From Branchiostoma belcheri (lineage: Eukaryota; Chordata; Leptocardii; Amphioxiformes; Branchiostomatidae): a stretch of 64,000 nt of DNA. Positions 11,747 to 25,000 of the stretch are shown one piece after another. The position numbers were made by a program, and so were the translations under genes. The DNA lies in contig NW_017803843.1 in NCBI RefSeq assembly GCF_001625305.1, forward strand, positions 814,263 through 878,262. Direction: 5' to 3'. Each line of letters starts with the position of its first letter. The stretch's first letter is position 1. The notes beneath the pieces were generated by a model that saw nothing but the letters and a program-made list of their open reading frames with translations, had not been told where the DNA came from and did not search any database.

Positions 11747-13256
11747 CACTAGTATCCAAGCAGATCATATGGTGGAAAGGCAGTATCCATTATCCGGAGA
11801 AATGTCCATGAGCCTTCGGTGGCCGTGCAAACTCCTCTGGCTAATGGATACTGTCTTGCCACCAAAAGGGATCTGCTTTGAGATAGCTAGCACCACGTAT
11901 GTTGTAGAATGTTGTATAACTTCACACATAGTCTCTCATATCATTGTATCTTCTCTTTCATACATATTTTTTGTATCTGCAATTAGCCCTCGTACATGTA
12001 TTTGGAATAACCTTTCCACTATTAGAGATAACAACAGATTATGACATCATCTACATCATTAAGGGCCACGGCGGCTCTTTACTCACCAGCAAGTCCATAA
12101 ACTGAATTGAATCAACATAATTCAAGAAGAATTGTGATTTTATCTGTAGAGTAGGAGATATGAAAAGTAATCATGTGTACATGTATTAAACGATGGTGAA
12201 AGGTCTTAAGTGCAATATTGAATGAACGATCTAAAGTGCAATATTGTACAATATATGTATATATATATGTATAAGACGCTAGTATACAAAACTGGAGCAT
12301 TACTATAGAATAGAGTGTTTGCATCTCTTCCTTGATAAGATTCTGACTGAGAGAGTATTTGTCTCCCAGCTGCAGCATAATAAGAATTGAGTGGCTCGGG
12401 AGAGTAAAAGATTGGATCTATCAATCCTTGTTTGCCTTTCTTTCACACCATTTTTGGTAACACAAGAAAGTGTAACTAGCGCCTTTGACATTTTACTATT
12501 CAACCCACCATTCAATACACAATGAGGTCTTTCGTTGGGCCTGCCCGGTCTTGTTAATATAACAAATGCACTCACAAGGTAAAGTTTCGACGAAACTATG
12601 ACGTCAACTATTTCAACACGGATACATCAAATCAAATCAAACTTTATTGCACGACAATTGTAGCAGGTACAATGTATGGCAACTTTTGCACATGAACGAC
12701 ATACTAAGTCGGTATCAACACTATTACTTATATCTATCTAACACTTATAAGTTATGTATTTCAAAACTTGTCTAATACTACACTATCTTAAAAGAAAAAG
12801 AAAAAAGTGATATAATATACATGGAACAATGCTTACATGAGAATGTACAGGAGATCTCTAAAACTACAGACTAATTACTAAGCTATTTTGTGTATCTGAT
12901 TCAGTACATAAACTCTGAGCAGATGTTGGGAGTAAAAGAACCCTAATACCCACGCAAGCGCAGATGTTGGGGTGAAAGATTGTAACGTTTTCTGACTGAC
13001 GGGCTTCTCTGGCAGCCATGGTAGAGATCAACATAAGCAGTAATTTACCTCACCCTGACCTATAACCCTGTACCTGTCCGCAGGCTCCTACAAATTTTAA
13101 GGTAGAGGGCGCTGTTTAAACAAAAGGGGCGAAGACAACCTGACGTCATGGCATAGATACTGGTGAATCCCCGAGAAAAAGCCCCATAGTTTCGTACGTC
13201 AGTAGCGCGGTGGGCGGCTGAGGGCAGCAGACTGGTTAACTGTGGAGAAGAGCGAC
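11747..13256. other. Intergenic region, ATPase gene 3' end to CYP19
   Basis: Holds the 3' UTR of the ATPase gene and the CYP19 promoter side. No coding exon is recognised. A LINE 3'-end-like fragment (about 12628-12690, containing CAAATCAAATCAAACTTTATT) reads as a minus-strand tail. The GC content rises just before the CYP19 start. Confidence 0.5.
12628..12690 (-). repeat. LINE 3'-tail fragment
   Basis: Contains (CAAAT)n then ACTTTATTGCACGACAATTG and a TATGGCAAC phrase. A diverged match with the same order lies at about 14425-14495 inside CYP19 intron 2. The shared layout suggests the 3' end of one LINE family. Confidence 0.5.
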
Positions 13257-16200
13257 ATGTACGGGGTGATCTCTCTCCTCATCGGGCAGCTGCAGGCCTG
13301 GTCGGCGGGGCTGACGTGCGTGGTCGCCGTGATCGTGACCGGCGCCGCCCTGGTGGTCACCTGGGGAGGATGGGCTTCAGGCAGGAGGGTGGACGTGCCG
13401 GGTGAGCTTCTGTCTCTTTAACCTCCTTGCTTTGACTACGTTGTTTTGGCAGACTCGAATTCACTGGGTCGTTGCGTTCATTTATTAACTTGACAATTAA
13501 GGCGTGGAAGCTGTTCTTAATCTTAGAAATGTCCACCTGGCCGATAGGAATAGGACATGTGCTTGTGCATGGTCGATCGAAAATTAAGAGTCATAAACTG
13601 GGGTTACGAAATCGTAGACTACTTTTCATGGTAGTAGTTCAGTTGATTTCTGTTTATTCTATCGTTCTGTATCTGCCTGCCATTTTCTGCTGCAAATGAA
13701 TGTTTGTCCCAAATCATAATTTTTCATCCGCCCCATGGCCTACGGCTGGAAGATAATTGTGCCGATTATTATCGTCTCGCCTTGAAACAGTGACCTTGTG
13801 TACGTATAAAATTGTGTCCCAATGCAAGAGGCAATACTCCTAACTACGTCGTATTGTCCAAAGCAATCAGTTCTTCCACGACAGGAACACTTGTACGATC
13901 CAGACAAGAGATTCACAAATGGTCAAACCCGCCAATTATTGTTACCAACGCATGCTTTGACAATTGACAAATATTTTGCATTCGCCTTAAACCTAACCCT
14001 CACTTCTTGCAGATCTTCAATTCCACTTAATTTCTTGTCGTCTCAACCGAGTCGGTCTCCATTTTGGCTTTCCCCTGGCCCTGGCACCAAGAAGTTAAAA
14101 TAAAAAAATGGACCTTTGCCAAGTTTCGGTACACGAAAAATATAACACATGTCATCTATACCAACAGGACCCCCGTGGTTACTAGGTTTCGGTCCGCTGA
14201 TGAGTTTTGCCCGCTTCATCTGGATGGGCGTTCCTGTTGCCGCGGCTCATTACGGAGAGCGCTATGGGGACTTTGTCCGAGTGTGGATTGCAGGAGAGAG
14301 GACTTACGTCATCACACGGTCGGTGCTGTCTGAGTTATGCCATAACACTGATAGATTATTTTTTTGATATAGCAAAGTTAATCATTAAACATATTTCACC
14401 CAGACCTCTGGCCTCTGTATACACTACGTCAAAGTCAAGTCAAAGATTATTACACGACGATTGCATCAGGCTATCAGGTTACAGTCTATGGCAATTGCAA
14501 ATAACACACGTTATGAAGTATGTACATACACTTTGATCACTTTGATATGTATACCGGATATTCGCCCGATTGAAACATGATATCTACATATATTATTAAC
14601 AATGGTAATGATATATGGGTCGTCAAAGCTGTTTTAACACTAACATTTAAGCTGTTTTAACACTAATATTTAAGCTGTTTTAACACTAATATTTAAGCTG
14701 TTTTAACACTAACACTTAAAATGTTAGTGTATTCAAAGAGAAAATAAGTGAGAATTCTAGTTATCCCTAAAACACACACCCAATATACGCGCAGTTCATG
14801 TACATAAACCTTGTTGCCCGGCCGGAACGTTAAGGAAGATTTAATTAAATGGAACCAGCATGTGTGTTCTTGCTCATTGTCCTAGGCTTGGCTAAATACG
14901 ACACCGCATCGCTCTAGTCCATTTGTAGCTACTTGAAAGAGCATGCTTCATCCACATTGAGGATGATATTAAACAAAAGAAGACTGTTGCGGTAAGCAGG
15001 TCGGATTGACTTGTTTCATCTACATGCCTGTATTCCCAGGCCGTCCGCTGCCTGGCACGTCCTAAAGTCTAACAACTACTGCCGGCGGTTCGGCAGCAGG
15101 ACGGGGCTCAACACCATCGGCATGTATCAGAACGGCATCATCTGGAACGGGGACGACGGATGGAAGGTGCTCAGGGGGTTCTTTCAGAAAGGTGAGGGGG
15201 TACTGTCTTTTGGGGGGTATTAGTTGGAGAGTAATCAGAAATGTATGTTTGAGCCTTTAAAGTGGAATGAGTGAGAGAAAAGAAATGACAAACAGGGAAA
15301 CACTATTCTGAGGTAAGAAACCTTTAAAAACCTTTCAACTCAATTTTTCATCCGTCAGCTCTCAACGCGGACACCCTGAACCGAGCAACAGCTGCAGCCG
15401 TGGACGCCACCTATCGGCAGATGGGTAACATTGCAGCTCTCCAGCGGAAGACAGCAGATGGGAAGATTGAAGCTCTGGATTTCCTGCGGCGGATCACACT
15501 GGAGGTTACCAACAACCTCACGCTGGGAGTACACATTGCAGACCGTGAGTCTTTCATTGTACCCTGATCTATAACTGAATTTCAGTTTAACAAGAAAGGT
15601 GATTGAACACATTGTCGATGTGTGGTACAAAGTGTAGTCTTGTACAATTGCACTGAGCAACTAACGTGTTCACAAACTTTTAACCCACTGAAGAACACAG
15701 CCTTTAACTTCATCATGTAACGTTATCAATGGAGAAGCAGTTCTTCATTCATCAGTTACCGATAACATCTTTCACTATGATATGATTTTTTTCCAGCGGA
15801 TGATCTTGTAGAAAGAATTGTTCGGTACTTCAAGGCGTGGGAATTCTTCCTCCTGCGGCCTCCAGTCCTGTACCTGATGACACCTCGGCTGTACTGGAAG
15901 CACTGCCAGGCCGTGTGAGTCCACACGAATAGAAATTTCCACTGTTAATGAGATCATAGATTACTGCAATCATCTTAATCACTTGTGAAAACAAAGTGGA
16001 CAGACTGACAGCAAGTACTTTCCTTCTATGGGTAATATACATTGTAAGTAACGCGTTAACTTGTCAAGTGGAACAGTAGATTTTCTCCTGCCCTGATTTA
16101 CTCTTCATTGTGTTAACTTGTCAAGTGGAACAGTAGACTTTTCTCCTGCCCTGATTTACTCTTCATTGTTCTTATTATGCTTTGACAATTTCACAAAGTT

Positions 16201-18819
16201 TATTCCCTTTTTTCTCTCTTCAGGAAGGACTTGAATGAAGCTATTGCTGACCTGCTGTCAAAGAAAAGGGAGGAGTTAAAAACAGAGCCACCCAGCGATA
16301 AACCCGACTTCACAACATGCCTGCTGCAGGCTGAGGTGAAGATTTTTCTTTGGTGCAACCTCTGTGCCAAACATTTTCATATGATCACATTTTCTTGCTG
16401 AGTCTGCATTACATTTTTATGTCTCTTGATTCCTGAATCATGTCTCTACTGTGACAGTATCAAAATGCTGGCCAGCTGTGTTAAAGATCCCACCACACTT
16501 ATTGAAAAGGGTAGGGGCCATTCCTGGTGTGAGTGGTCTAAACATTTCACATCACGTTTACCAAATACCTTTGGCCCAGTGTTGACGTCAGACCAGAAGC
16601 CATGTGACTAGTCTCAGTGGGTCAGTCTATTGAAGACGACCAGACTGTCTGGCCGAAAGCTCTAGGTAATTGCGCCAACCCAGTCTGACTCTAGAGGACT
16701 TAAAGAAAATCGCCCACGACCACCAAGTATGGCGCAGGACGCTGTGCAGATGAACAACTGACTTTGACAGGCCAATCACTAAGCTGAGAGGACCTATTAA
16801 ATCAAGTACAAGTAGGTACAAGTAGTACAAGCTGGAACAACAGTTTTAACTGTAAACCGTTGTGCATGTGTGTTTGCAGGAGAGAGGTGAGGTGAGCCCT
16901 GCACACGTGCAGCAGTGTGTGCTGGAGATGCTGCTGGCAGGGACTGACACGTCGTCTGTCTCCATGTACTACCTGCTGGTGTCCGTCGCTGAGAACCCGC
17001 AGGTCGAGCTGCAGGTCTTGGAAGAGATGAGAGACATCCTTGGTAAGGACTGGTCCATAGAAGTGTGTAGAGGGAAGGGGGCGGGGGCATAGTACATTGA
17101 TGGATATCTTCTCCTTCTACTGTGTTCAGCATTTGCAGTCTTGGAAAAGTCCTGCAGCTGCATGCAGTCTTTCTTCATCTTCATTCATTCTTAATTGCTG
17201 GATGGTAGTAGTAGTGCAATGTAGTAGTAATAGTATTCAATACTTGGATGTCCCACCTACACAAACTTTTGTCAAAGGCAGAGTTGTCTTGTTCCCACTC
17301 TTCTTTATGGAAAAGAAAAGGGTTTGTGTGGCCATATGTCCACTACGTACACACTCCCTCCCAATCCCCTTGGTGCTTACACTGACAGATGCATTATAAC
17401 TTCTATGATATCTACCTACAGGAGAGCGTGACCCCACCAAGGCTGACCTGCCACAGCTAGTCTACCTGGAGCAGGTCATCAAGGAGGCCATGAGGGTCAA
17501 ACCTGTCGGCCCAGTTATCATGCGCCAAGCTATGGAGGACGACAGGTTTGTGACTTTCATCAGCATTTACTATGAGCTCAAATCACAATCAGACTGTTCC
17601 TCTGACTGTCCATCACAGTTAGCAATTCAAACAACTGGAGAATGGCAGTAAATGGTTCAATGACTGAGAGCGTGGTAATGCGCAGGTTGATCAATGAGAC
17701 TATGGTAATGAGCAGTCTGACCAATGAGAGCGTGGTATATGAGCAGTCTGACCAATGAGAGCGTGGTAATGAGCAGTCTGACCAATGAGAGCGTGGTAAT
17801 GAGCAGTCTGACCAAAGCGTGGTAATGAGCAGTCTGACAGATGAGAGAGTGGTTGCATCTGCATCAAATATCTGCATTTTTATGTTGCTATTTTGCATTT
17901 TGTAGGTTTTTGAGGAAGGTGGGCAGGGCTATGGGGTTGGTCTATACCTGTAAAAAAGCAGTATCATATTGGGTAACTCTTGTATATAATATTTCCCATT
18001 TCTTATCTTTTTGGATTTTAGCCAGTTTAAGCTTCTGAGTCAAGTGTTTTAGGCACAGCACATCTATTGGTTGCGAAGTTAGGTAGCACGGAGAAGGTTA
18101 AAAAGTGGTCCCTCCTTGTGCAGGGTTGATGGGATTGAGACTCCAGCTGGGACCAACATCATCCTGAACCTGGCAGACATGCACAGACGCCAGGAGAACT
18201 TCCCTGCACCTGACGACTTCAACCCTCAACACTTTCACAACAAGGTGCACAGATATGTGATATCTTTAACAACGACTGCTATGATGTTTGAAATATTTGT
18301 ACAAATGTCATACAGAAATCACAGTATCACAGAACATTTGCTGGTATATGCCAACCTTCTCTTTCCTATTCATGTATGATGAGTTTTCCACATCACCCTT
18401 AAGGTATTGTTTTAAAGATTGAATGACTTGTCTTTTGGATTGTCTTATGGTTTTATATTCACTATGACATTTGCTAATGTCATGTTGAAAATAGTCTTAA
18501 ATGTAAATCTCCTTTTCTAAACTATTTTCTGCACAATGTTTGCACAACTAATAGAATGTTGCATGGATTTAGATGACCCTGCATTGTCACCCCCCTACAG
18601 GAGTTCAAGGGCGAGTATGTTCCATTTGGCACCGGTCCAAAGGGCTGTATTGGTCAGTTCCTGGCCATGATTGAGATGAAGGCCATCATGTGCACACTGC
18701 TGCGCAGGTACCACCTGCGTGCAATACCTGGAGAGTCGCTAGAGGGCATCAAGACTCACTGGGACATTGCGCAACAGCCCGTCGACGCTAGTTACATGTA
18801 CTTTGAAGAGAGAAACTAG
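13257..18819 (+). CDS. CYP19: Aromatase, cytochrome P450 family 19 (CYP19)
   Basis: Heme monooxygenase of the ER membrane; vertebrate members convert androgens to estrogens. Ten exons: 13257-13401, 14168-14318, 15040-15191, 15359-15544, 15797-15914, 16224-16335, 16880-17042, 17422-17545, 18124-18244 and 18601-18819. All phases agree and the sum is 496 aa, close to the about 500 aa of vertebrate aromatase. Seen: an N-terminal membrane anchor (residues about 18-40), GFGPLMSFARFIWMG, the RFGSRTGLNTIGMYQNGII block that is highly typical of CYP19, the I-helix LAGTDTSS (307-314), ExxR as EAMR (364-367), and the heme loop FGTGPKGCIG with Cys440. No break is seen. The I-helix lacks the Pro of the vertebrate APDT motif. 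Converges with NOP14; the two stop codons are 260 bp apart. Confidence 0.95.
14425..14495 (-). repeat. LINE 3'-tail fragment in CYP19 intron 2
   Basis: CAAAGTCAAGTCAAAGATTA followed by TTACACGACGATTGCATCAG and TCTATGGCAAT matches, with changes, the fragment at 12628-12690. Non-coding. Confidence 0.4.
14626..14719. repeat. Tandem repeat, 24-base unit, four copies
   Basis: The unit AGCTGTTTTAACACTAATAT plus TTA is repeated about four times with small changes, in CYP19 intron 2. Confidence 0.85.
16055..16169. repeat. Tandem duplication, 57-base unit, two copies
   Basis: The block starting GTTAACTTGTCAAGTGGAAC and ending CTCTTCATTG occurs twice head to tail, starting at 16055 and 16112. The copies are nearly identical, so the duplication is recent. 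CYP19 intron 5. Confidence 0.85.
17661..17852. repeat. Minisatellite, about 30-base unit, five to six copies
   Basis: GAGCAGTCTGACCAATGAGA followed by GCGTGGTAAT repeats in CYP19 intron 8. Edge copies are diverged, and one copy is shortened near 17811. Confidence 0.85.
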
Positions 18820-18902
18820 CTCGTCGGTTGGATTGCAAAGCTCCCAAGGTTTCCAAATCATCAAAAATTTCAACACTAAAGTATAGACTGCATACTGTTA
18901 GG

Positions 18903-18908
18903 AATAAA
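18903..18908 (+). terminator. Polyadenylation signal of CYP19
   Basis: AATAAA begins 84 bases after the CYP19 stop codon. Confidence 0.6.
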
Positions 18909-19079
18909 GCTGAGGCTGATTTATGTTTGAAAAGTTTTACTAAACACTATAATATCTGCTGTACTCTAGCATACAAAAAAGGTAGTTATGATGGAGATAC
19001 ATTTCAGTTTCATAGTGCAGTTTACAAAACAGGCACTTGCATTAATTCAGATGATATTAATGATATCTAGAAGTTTTTC

Positions 19080-22000
19080 CTACATAATTTTGATTTTCTT
19101 CTTGGCGATTTGTTTACACTCTCCCTCCTGGCTGGAGAGATGGTGCATGATCTCCTTCACTTTCCTCTTCCTCTCCGCATCCCTGGGGACAAACAGACAT
19201 GTCAGTTACACGTGGAGTCAGAAATGTGGCGGGGCATTAGATTGACAGCACAGAATTTAGATGTCAAAACTTCACTCCTTCATACCATTGGATTACTGCA
19301 TGTGTTTTTAGATTCTCTATGGATATTGCAGAATTAGCAGAACTTCAGAAATCAGATTCTATAATGTGTTTTTAATGAATCCTCCTAGAAATTGACAGAA
19401 AAAGAGTGGGAAATCAATACATGTGCATGTGAGAGGCTGTGAGTACTGACTAAAGACCAAAAAGTCGTATCAGTAAGAAAAACCCCGCAGTGCATGTTTA
19501 GATCTGTGAGTACTGACTTGTCCATCTGGTCCTGGAGCTGCTGCCTGGCCAGGAACTGGGCATCCTTCCTGATCTCCCGCACGGCTCCCTTCAGCTCACG
19601 CTTGTGCATCTTCTGCAGACGCTCCTTCTCCTTCTGCTTACGACTGCCCTTCATCTTCCGCTCAGGGTTGTAGCTGGGCAGGAAACATGTAAGATGTTAG
19701 CACTAGCCTGACTAAATCATACTTCTAGCAGCCCTCCCACTGGTCAGGCCTGGACAGTGAGAGTTTGTTTGTTTTACACATTCTATGTTAGTCTTAGTTG
19801 GGGCCTGATCACATTCATTGTATGATCATTGTACATTTCCAGACTGAATTCAGTCTTCGGATAGTATTGCATATGTCCTGCAAAATTCAGCTCTCTTGTT
19901 ATAAATAGAAAAGTCTGTCTTAGATTCTTGTCATAAGGTTGTTCTATTGAAGCCTGTTTGAAAATCTCACATTGTACAACGAGGAACTATGACAAATGTC
20001 TCCTAGCTATCAGATGAAGATAAGATGATACGTGATTACAAAGTTTGTACAACATCCATAGACTGTCACAGTCTGTCTATGGCATAGTTATACCACCAAC
20101 AACTCACATTCTCTGTTGTTGATGTATAAATTGTGGTCCATAACTTCAAAGGTCACATATTAACATGTTGTTATATGTACATCTATACATCAAACAGCAG
20201 TGTTTAGTCAATCTCCTAAAGGATAGCTTGAAACAGTGAAGGGTGGTTATACTGACTATACAGATATCTATAGCAGTACTTACTCCTCATCAAACTTGGG
20301 TTCATACAGCTTGAGTGGTTTGGGCTTGAGTTTTTCATACTGCAGGGGAGGGTACGTAGCCTGACTGTGGTGGTCTGTCATCAGCTGTAGGAACTGGGAC
20401 CTGGCAGCCTGAAACAGGAGGCAGCAAAGTGGGTCTTTGAGGATGAAACTGTGATATGTTAATATATACTGTCATGTACTTTACTACAAGGTGCCAGCAG
20501 TGTATTGTAATTGTATACAGTATACATGTTCTGTGATAGTGCTTAGTAGGTGGAGGTTTAGGTACATGTATATGGATATGCAGGATTTATGGCTACCAGG
20601 TTATTTCAGATAACTGACAAAGCTTGTACTTAGCAACACTTGAATCTTGAAGTTTGTGTTAAAACACTTGATGATTTTGAAACTGCACAGCATATTCTTA
20701 AAGGTACACTGAGAATGTATATTATTGATCTTAGTGGTGAAGACAATGATGATATCAAGAGGATTGAAAGACAATATTGCACTGACTTCATTTTTAAAAG
20801 TATCTTCAAGTTCAATAAACTCTCAGAGCTTCTTGAGGATAACTGTGAACCCAGACCTACAAATGTACCTGCACTTTTTGTGGACAGGCATCCAAGACCA
20901 GATGTTTTGAAAGAAGGTCTCTGATTGGTGAGAAAGTCTCATGGAATGCTGGGAGATTCTTGTACATGTTGGCAAACTTGTTGGTGAGTTGAAGAGTAGC
21001 ATGGGTGGCACACATTCTGAAAGCAAAATAGGACAATATTATGTAATTCTTGCTTCATATGAGAGCATTTTCTTAATTACCAAATGCTTGTATACTACAT
21101 GTACCATAGTAGGCTTTTGGTCAACATGGTTACAAATGAAGTGTTTTTTCTCTTTTGACACCAGCTTTTTTTGTATTATGAAGCTATAGATACATTTAAG
21201 AGATGTATATACACTAAGGTGTGAGTCATAACAAGTTGCCTCTTCGGACACTCTTGCATGTACAGAGTTAAAGTTTCTGGAACTTCATTGTCAGATCTCT
21301 TAGATCCTCTCACCTGAAGTCATCAGTGTCTGTGTCTTGTGTGGGGTTCTTGGAAAGATAGTCCAAAGCCAAGGGCTTAATATCAATAGACCTACGAAAA
21401 AACATCACAACATGACTTTTCGTGGTATTGAAGGTCTCTGAAGTAGAGTCTAGAGTAGTGCAAAATGTAGCATCAACTTGTAATGGTGAAAAAAGATGTA
21501 ATTGCAAAGTTTCAATAGTAAATAGCTGGAAAACACTCTGTACACCACACTCACCTTGAGTCTGAGTCTTGTAAGACAAGCAGACTGCCTTCTGCACCAG
21601 CGTGTTTGAAAGGTGGGACAACTTCAGCAACTGATGCTGGAAGGGTACAAAATTAAAGTATAAGTCAAGACTCTGTATTTACTTGAATTTGTATTTACAC
21701 TACAGGCAGTTACTGTAGTTAACTAGGGCAATTCATGAATGGCTGTTCATTATTGTGTACGCCTGTAAACATACACAGGGTGGTATCCAGTATCATGGCT
21801 AAACACAACATAAATAGAAATAAATGGCGAAAGGACAATATTCTGCAATAAATTCCATTATTACTGGCATCTTTATGATATAGATGTTGTATAAATAACA
21901 TGAGTACCAAACCTTTTCCAGATTCTTTCTTTACAGCAAGGTAGAGAAGTCCGTGTAGGTAGTTTATAACCTCAGGCACAAATCTTTTGGACAGGGACAC

Positions 22001-25000
22001 ATACTGTAAAAAAAATACACAATCATGTTGAAATCAGATATACACAGATAGACACACACACACACAAACATGCCTTTCAAACGGTGTAATCCATGATTTA
22101 ACTACAATATAAGGTAACCATGACAATACCAACCTACCTGAAGAAAGAGTGTACAAACAAACAGACCACAGGCCACGTCTCTCCCAGAAGTCACCGGGCA
22201 CTGTAGGGAGATATGTAAAAGGTCAGATGGTATGGTAGGAACTTTCTACAAACTTAAATGGACACTTCTAAAGAGGATTTGTCATGTGTGGCAAGTTCTG
22301 TAATGTCATGATTGATATTGTTAGCATTATATAATTTCTGCTGGTATATGTGCACATACAGTGTAAGAGACTTGAAATTGGATAAAGAACCAATGCATGA
22401 GTAAGACTGAAAAAGAACATTCAAGAAAATGACAAGGTGTGCCACTTTCTGGCCCATGTGTAAAGGTCTCAAAATATATAACAAAAGCTGCTATCCAACC
22501 TTAGTGAGAATCTGTGCCATGAACAGCATGGCCGGGGTGACCACACTGTGTCTGAAGTCTGAGGTGGGGAAGATCACTGACACCAGCTTTAACAGCAGCA
22601 GCTGGAGAACAATATCAATACTTAGGCTAAAGAACAACATCAGTACTTAGGCTGAGCTTCATCATAGCTGACAGGACACTGTTTGTTTCAAAGTTTCTGA
22701 AGACATCAACTTGCACCATTTCATTCAAGACACATTTAAAACTGTTCAAGAAGGCCACTCAGGACCAATAAAATCTGGTCACTATATAGACAGGATTCTT
22801 AATGCTTACATCAAAAGGAACAATTATCTAAGGAACCACCAAAAAAGTGGTGATCCTTATGTACAGGTGGTCACTAATGTGCAGATTTGCTTGTATCACA
22901 TGATATTATAACATTGAATGACGTGTAAACAAGAACTTCTTTATAATTTCCTACACTCCAAGGGCTCAAACAAGTCTGCCTGTTCTGTCAATTAACGTTT
23001 AGCACACATAAATACCAATCAGCCATTTTTTATTGGTTACTCAATTCTCCATTGGTTACAGGGTTACGCAGCACGGAGAACGTTGAAAGACTTACCGTGT
23101 CCACAGCAGGATAGACGGCCCTCCCTTTCCTCTGACAGACAGAGTCAAACTTGTGATACTTGTTCTTCAGTACAGTCTGTACTGACTCAGCTGCAGGGCC
23201 TGGAGACTGCTGGGCCAGCTCATACAGGTGGCTGTAAGAAAGGAAGACAAGGAACGAACCATAAATTTCAGATTTTTGGGAATCATGCAATCCTCGGCTT
23301 CTTGAATTCCCCCATGTTGACATCTCAGGCTCATGGCCAGGTTCTTTGATCTCCTGTCATTTTGCTTGTGCTGTCAACCTACTCTGTTTTAACACACAGA
23401 TACACACACGAACAACTCAGCTACCCAAAACAATACTCACTCAAGACACAGATACTCACATGGTTAATCCATCAATCATCTCCATGGCAACTGGGCTCTG
23501 ATTGGCCAGCTTTCCAAAGTACTCCAGTAGGATGGAGAACAAATCCTGGAAAAGAGAAATAATTGCATTATATCTTGACAATTTCAAATGAAATTATCTA
23601 AAATGTTTGAAGACAGCTATACACTAAGTAAGGTGGTCTTCAAAAGATTCCATAGAGTAAAACATGAGATTTGTCCCTACCTGAAGTTTCTTCTTGTTGC
23701 CCTCAGCCAGGCTAGGATGATGACATTTCCTGATCCTGTGGATGATAATCAGCTGCCTGTCATAGGACTGGCCTTCCATCAGTTCCATAAGGTCTTTCAG
23801 TGACTCCGGTGCTGAGAAAAATAAATAAAAATAAAAAACACCAAGTGTTATACTCAAACATTTCTTAAAAAGAGCATTTCTCAAACAAAGGTGTTTAACA
23901 TTGCTTTTGATACTGGAGTTGATTGCGCAATGCAGAAGTTCAGAACAGCTTGTTTTGATGATCCAAGCATGCAAAGCACATTTTCCACACATTCATATAA
24001 AACAAATTAAGAGATATGCTAATTTTAATCTTACCTTTGAAAGTGTAAGGAAGTTCTGTTTTGGCTGCTTCAGCTATAGCCTTCCTTTCCTGACAAGAAT
24101 ATGTGAGAAACATCTTGGTCAAAATCAATCAGTGGTAAGACATGATATGGATCAAAACATATAGATGATAGCATAAATTCTTAGAAAAAATAGTACAGTA
24201 ACAAAGCATCTACCAGAGAAATGAAGTCTGTACCTTTTCAGATATTCTTGTCTTCTCTGTTACTTCAGTTTCCTGTTCACTTTTGTCATTCTTGTCTCCC
24301 TCCCCTTCTTCCTCCTCTTCACTTCCATCTTTGTCTCCTTCCTCCTCCTCAGAGCCCTCTTCTTCAGACTTCTCTGATTCTAAGTCAGAGCCATCATCTT
24401 CCTCTTCTGATTGGTCACTGTCCTCACCTTCTGATTGGTCAGAATTCTCTTCTTCTGATTGGTCCTCTTTGTCTTCATCTTCTGATTGGTCAGCTGCAGC
24501 CTCACTGTGAGGCTTCCTTCTGATTGGTTTATCTTCTGTATCTGTGTAGCAAGAAAGCATATTAAAGTATAAGTTACTATTATTAAGAACTGGATTATTA
24601 AGAACAAAGTCCATTCTACTATAGTAAACAGAAGGAAAAAGTTACCAGAGGTTGATGGCATCAACTCTTTTCCTTCTGGGAGTAACAGTTTCCCATCTTT
24701 GTAGGCCAGCTGAAGTCTCTCTGGTCTGATGAAGTCAAATCTGTTGGGACATTGTATCAAACATTCAAACACAGTTACAATGTATGAACTTCCCACACAC
24801 ACTCACTCAAAAGGACACAGCACTTATCAGCAACTTTTCTTTTTGACATATTCTCAATACTCTGTCAAGCAAAGGATACATTGTACAATCATGCATTTCT
24901 GAACAAAAGAGAAAACCCCTTTGACAACAGTAAGATTATCATTTTTCTGTGAATGTCCTGGCAGCTTGTTGCATCAGTATTGCTATTATTGCATAACACA

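Noticed and set aside
24221-24523. Plus-strand Ser/Pro/Leu-rich frames
   Set aside because: Antisense of the acidic NOP14 exon 24541-24234.
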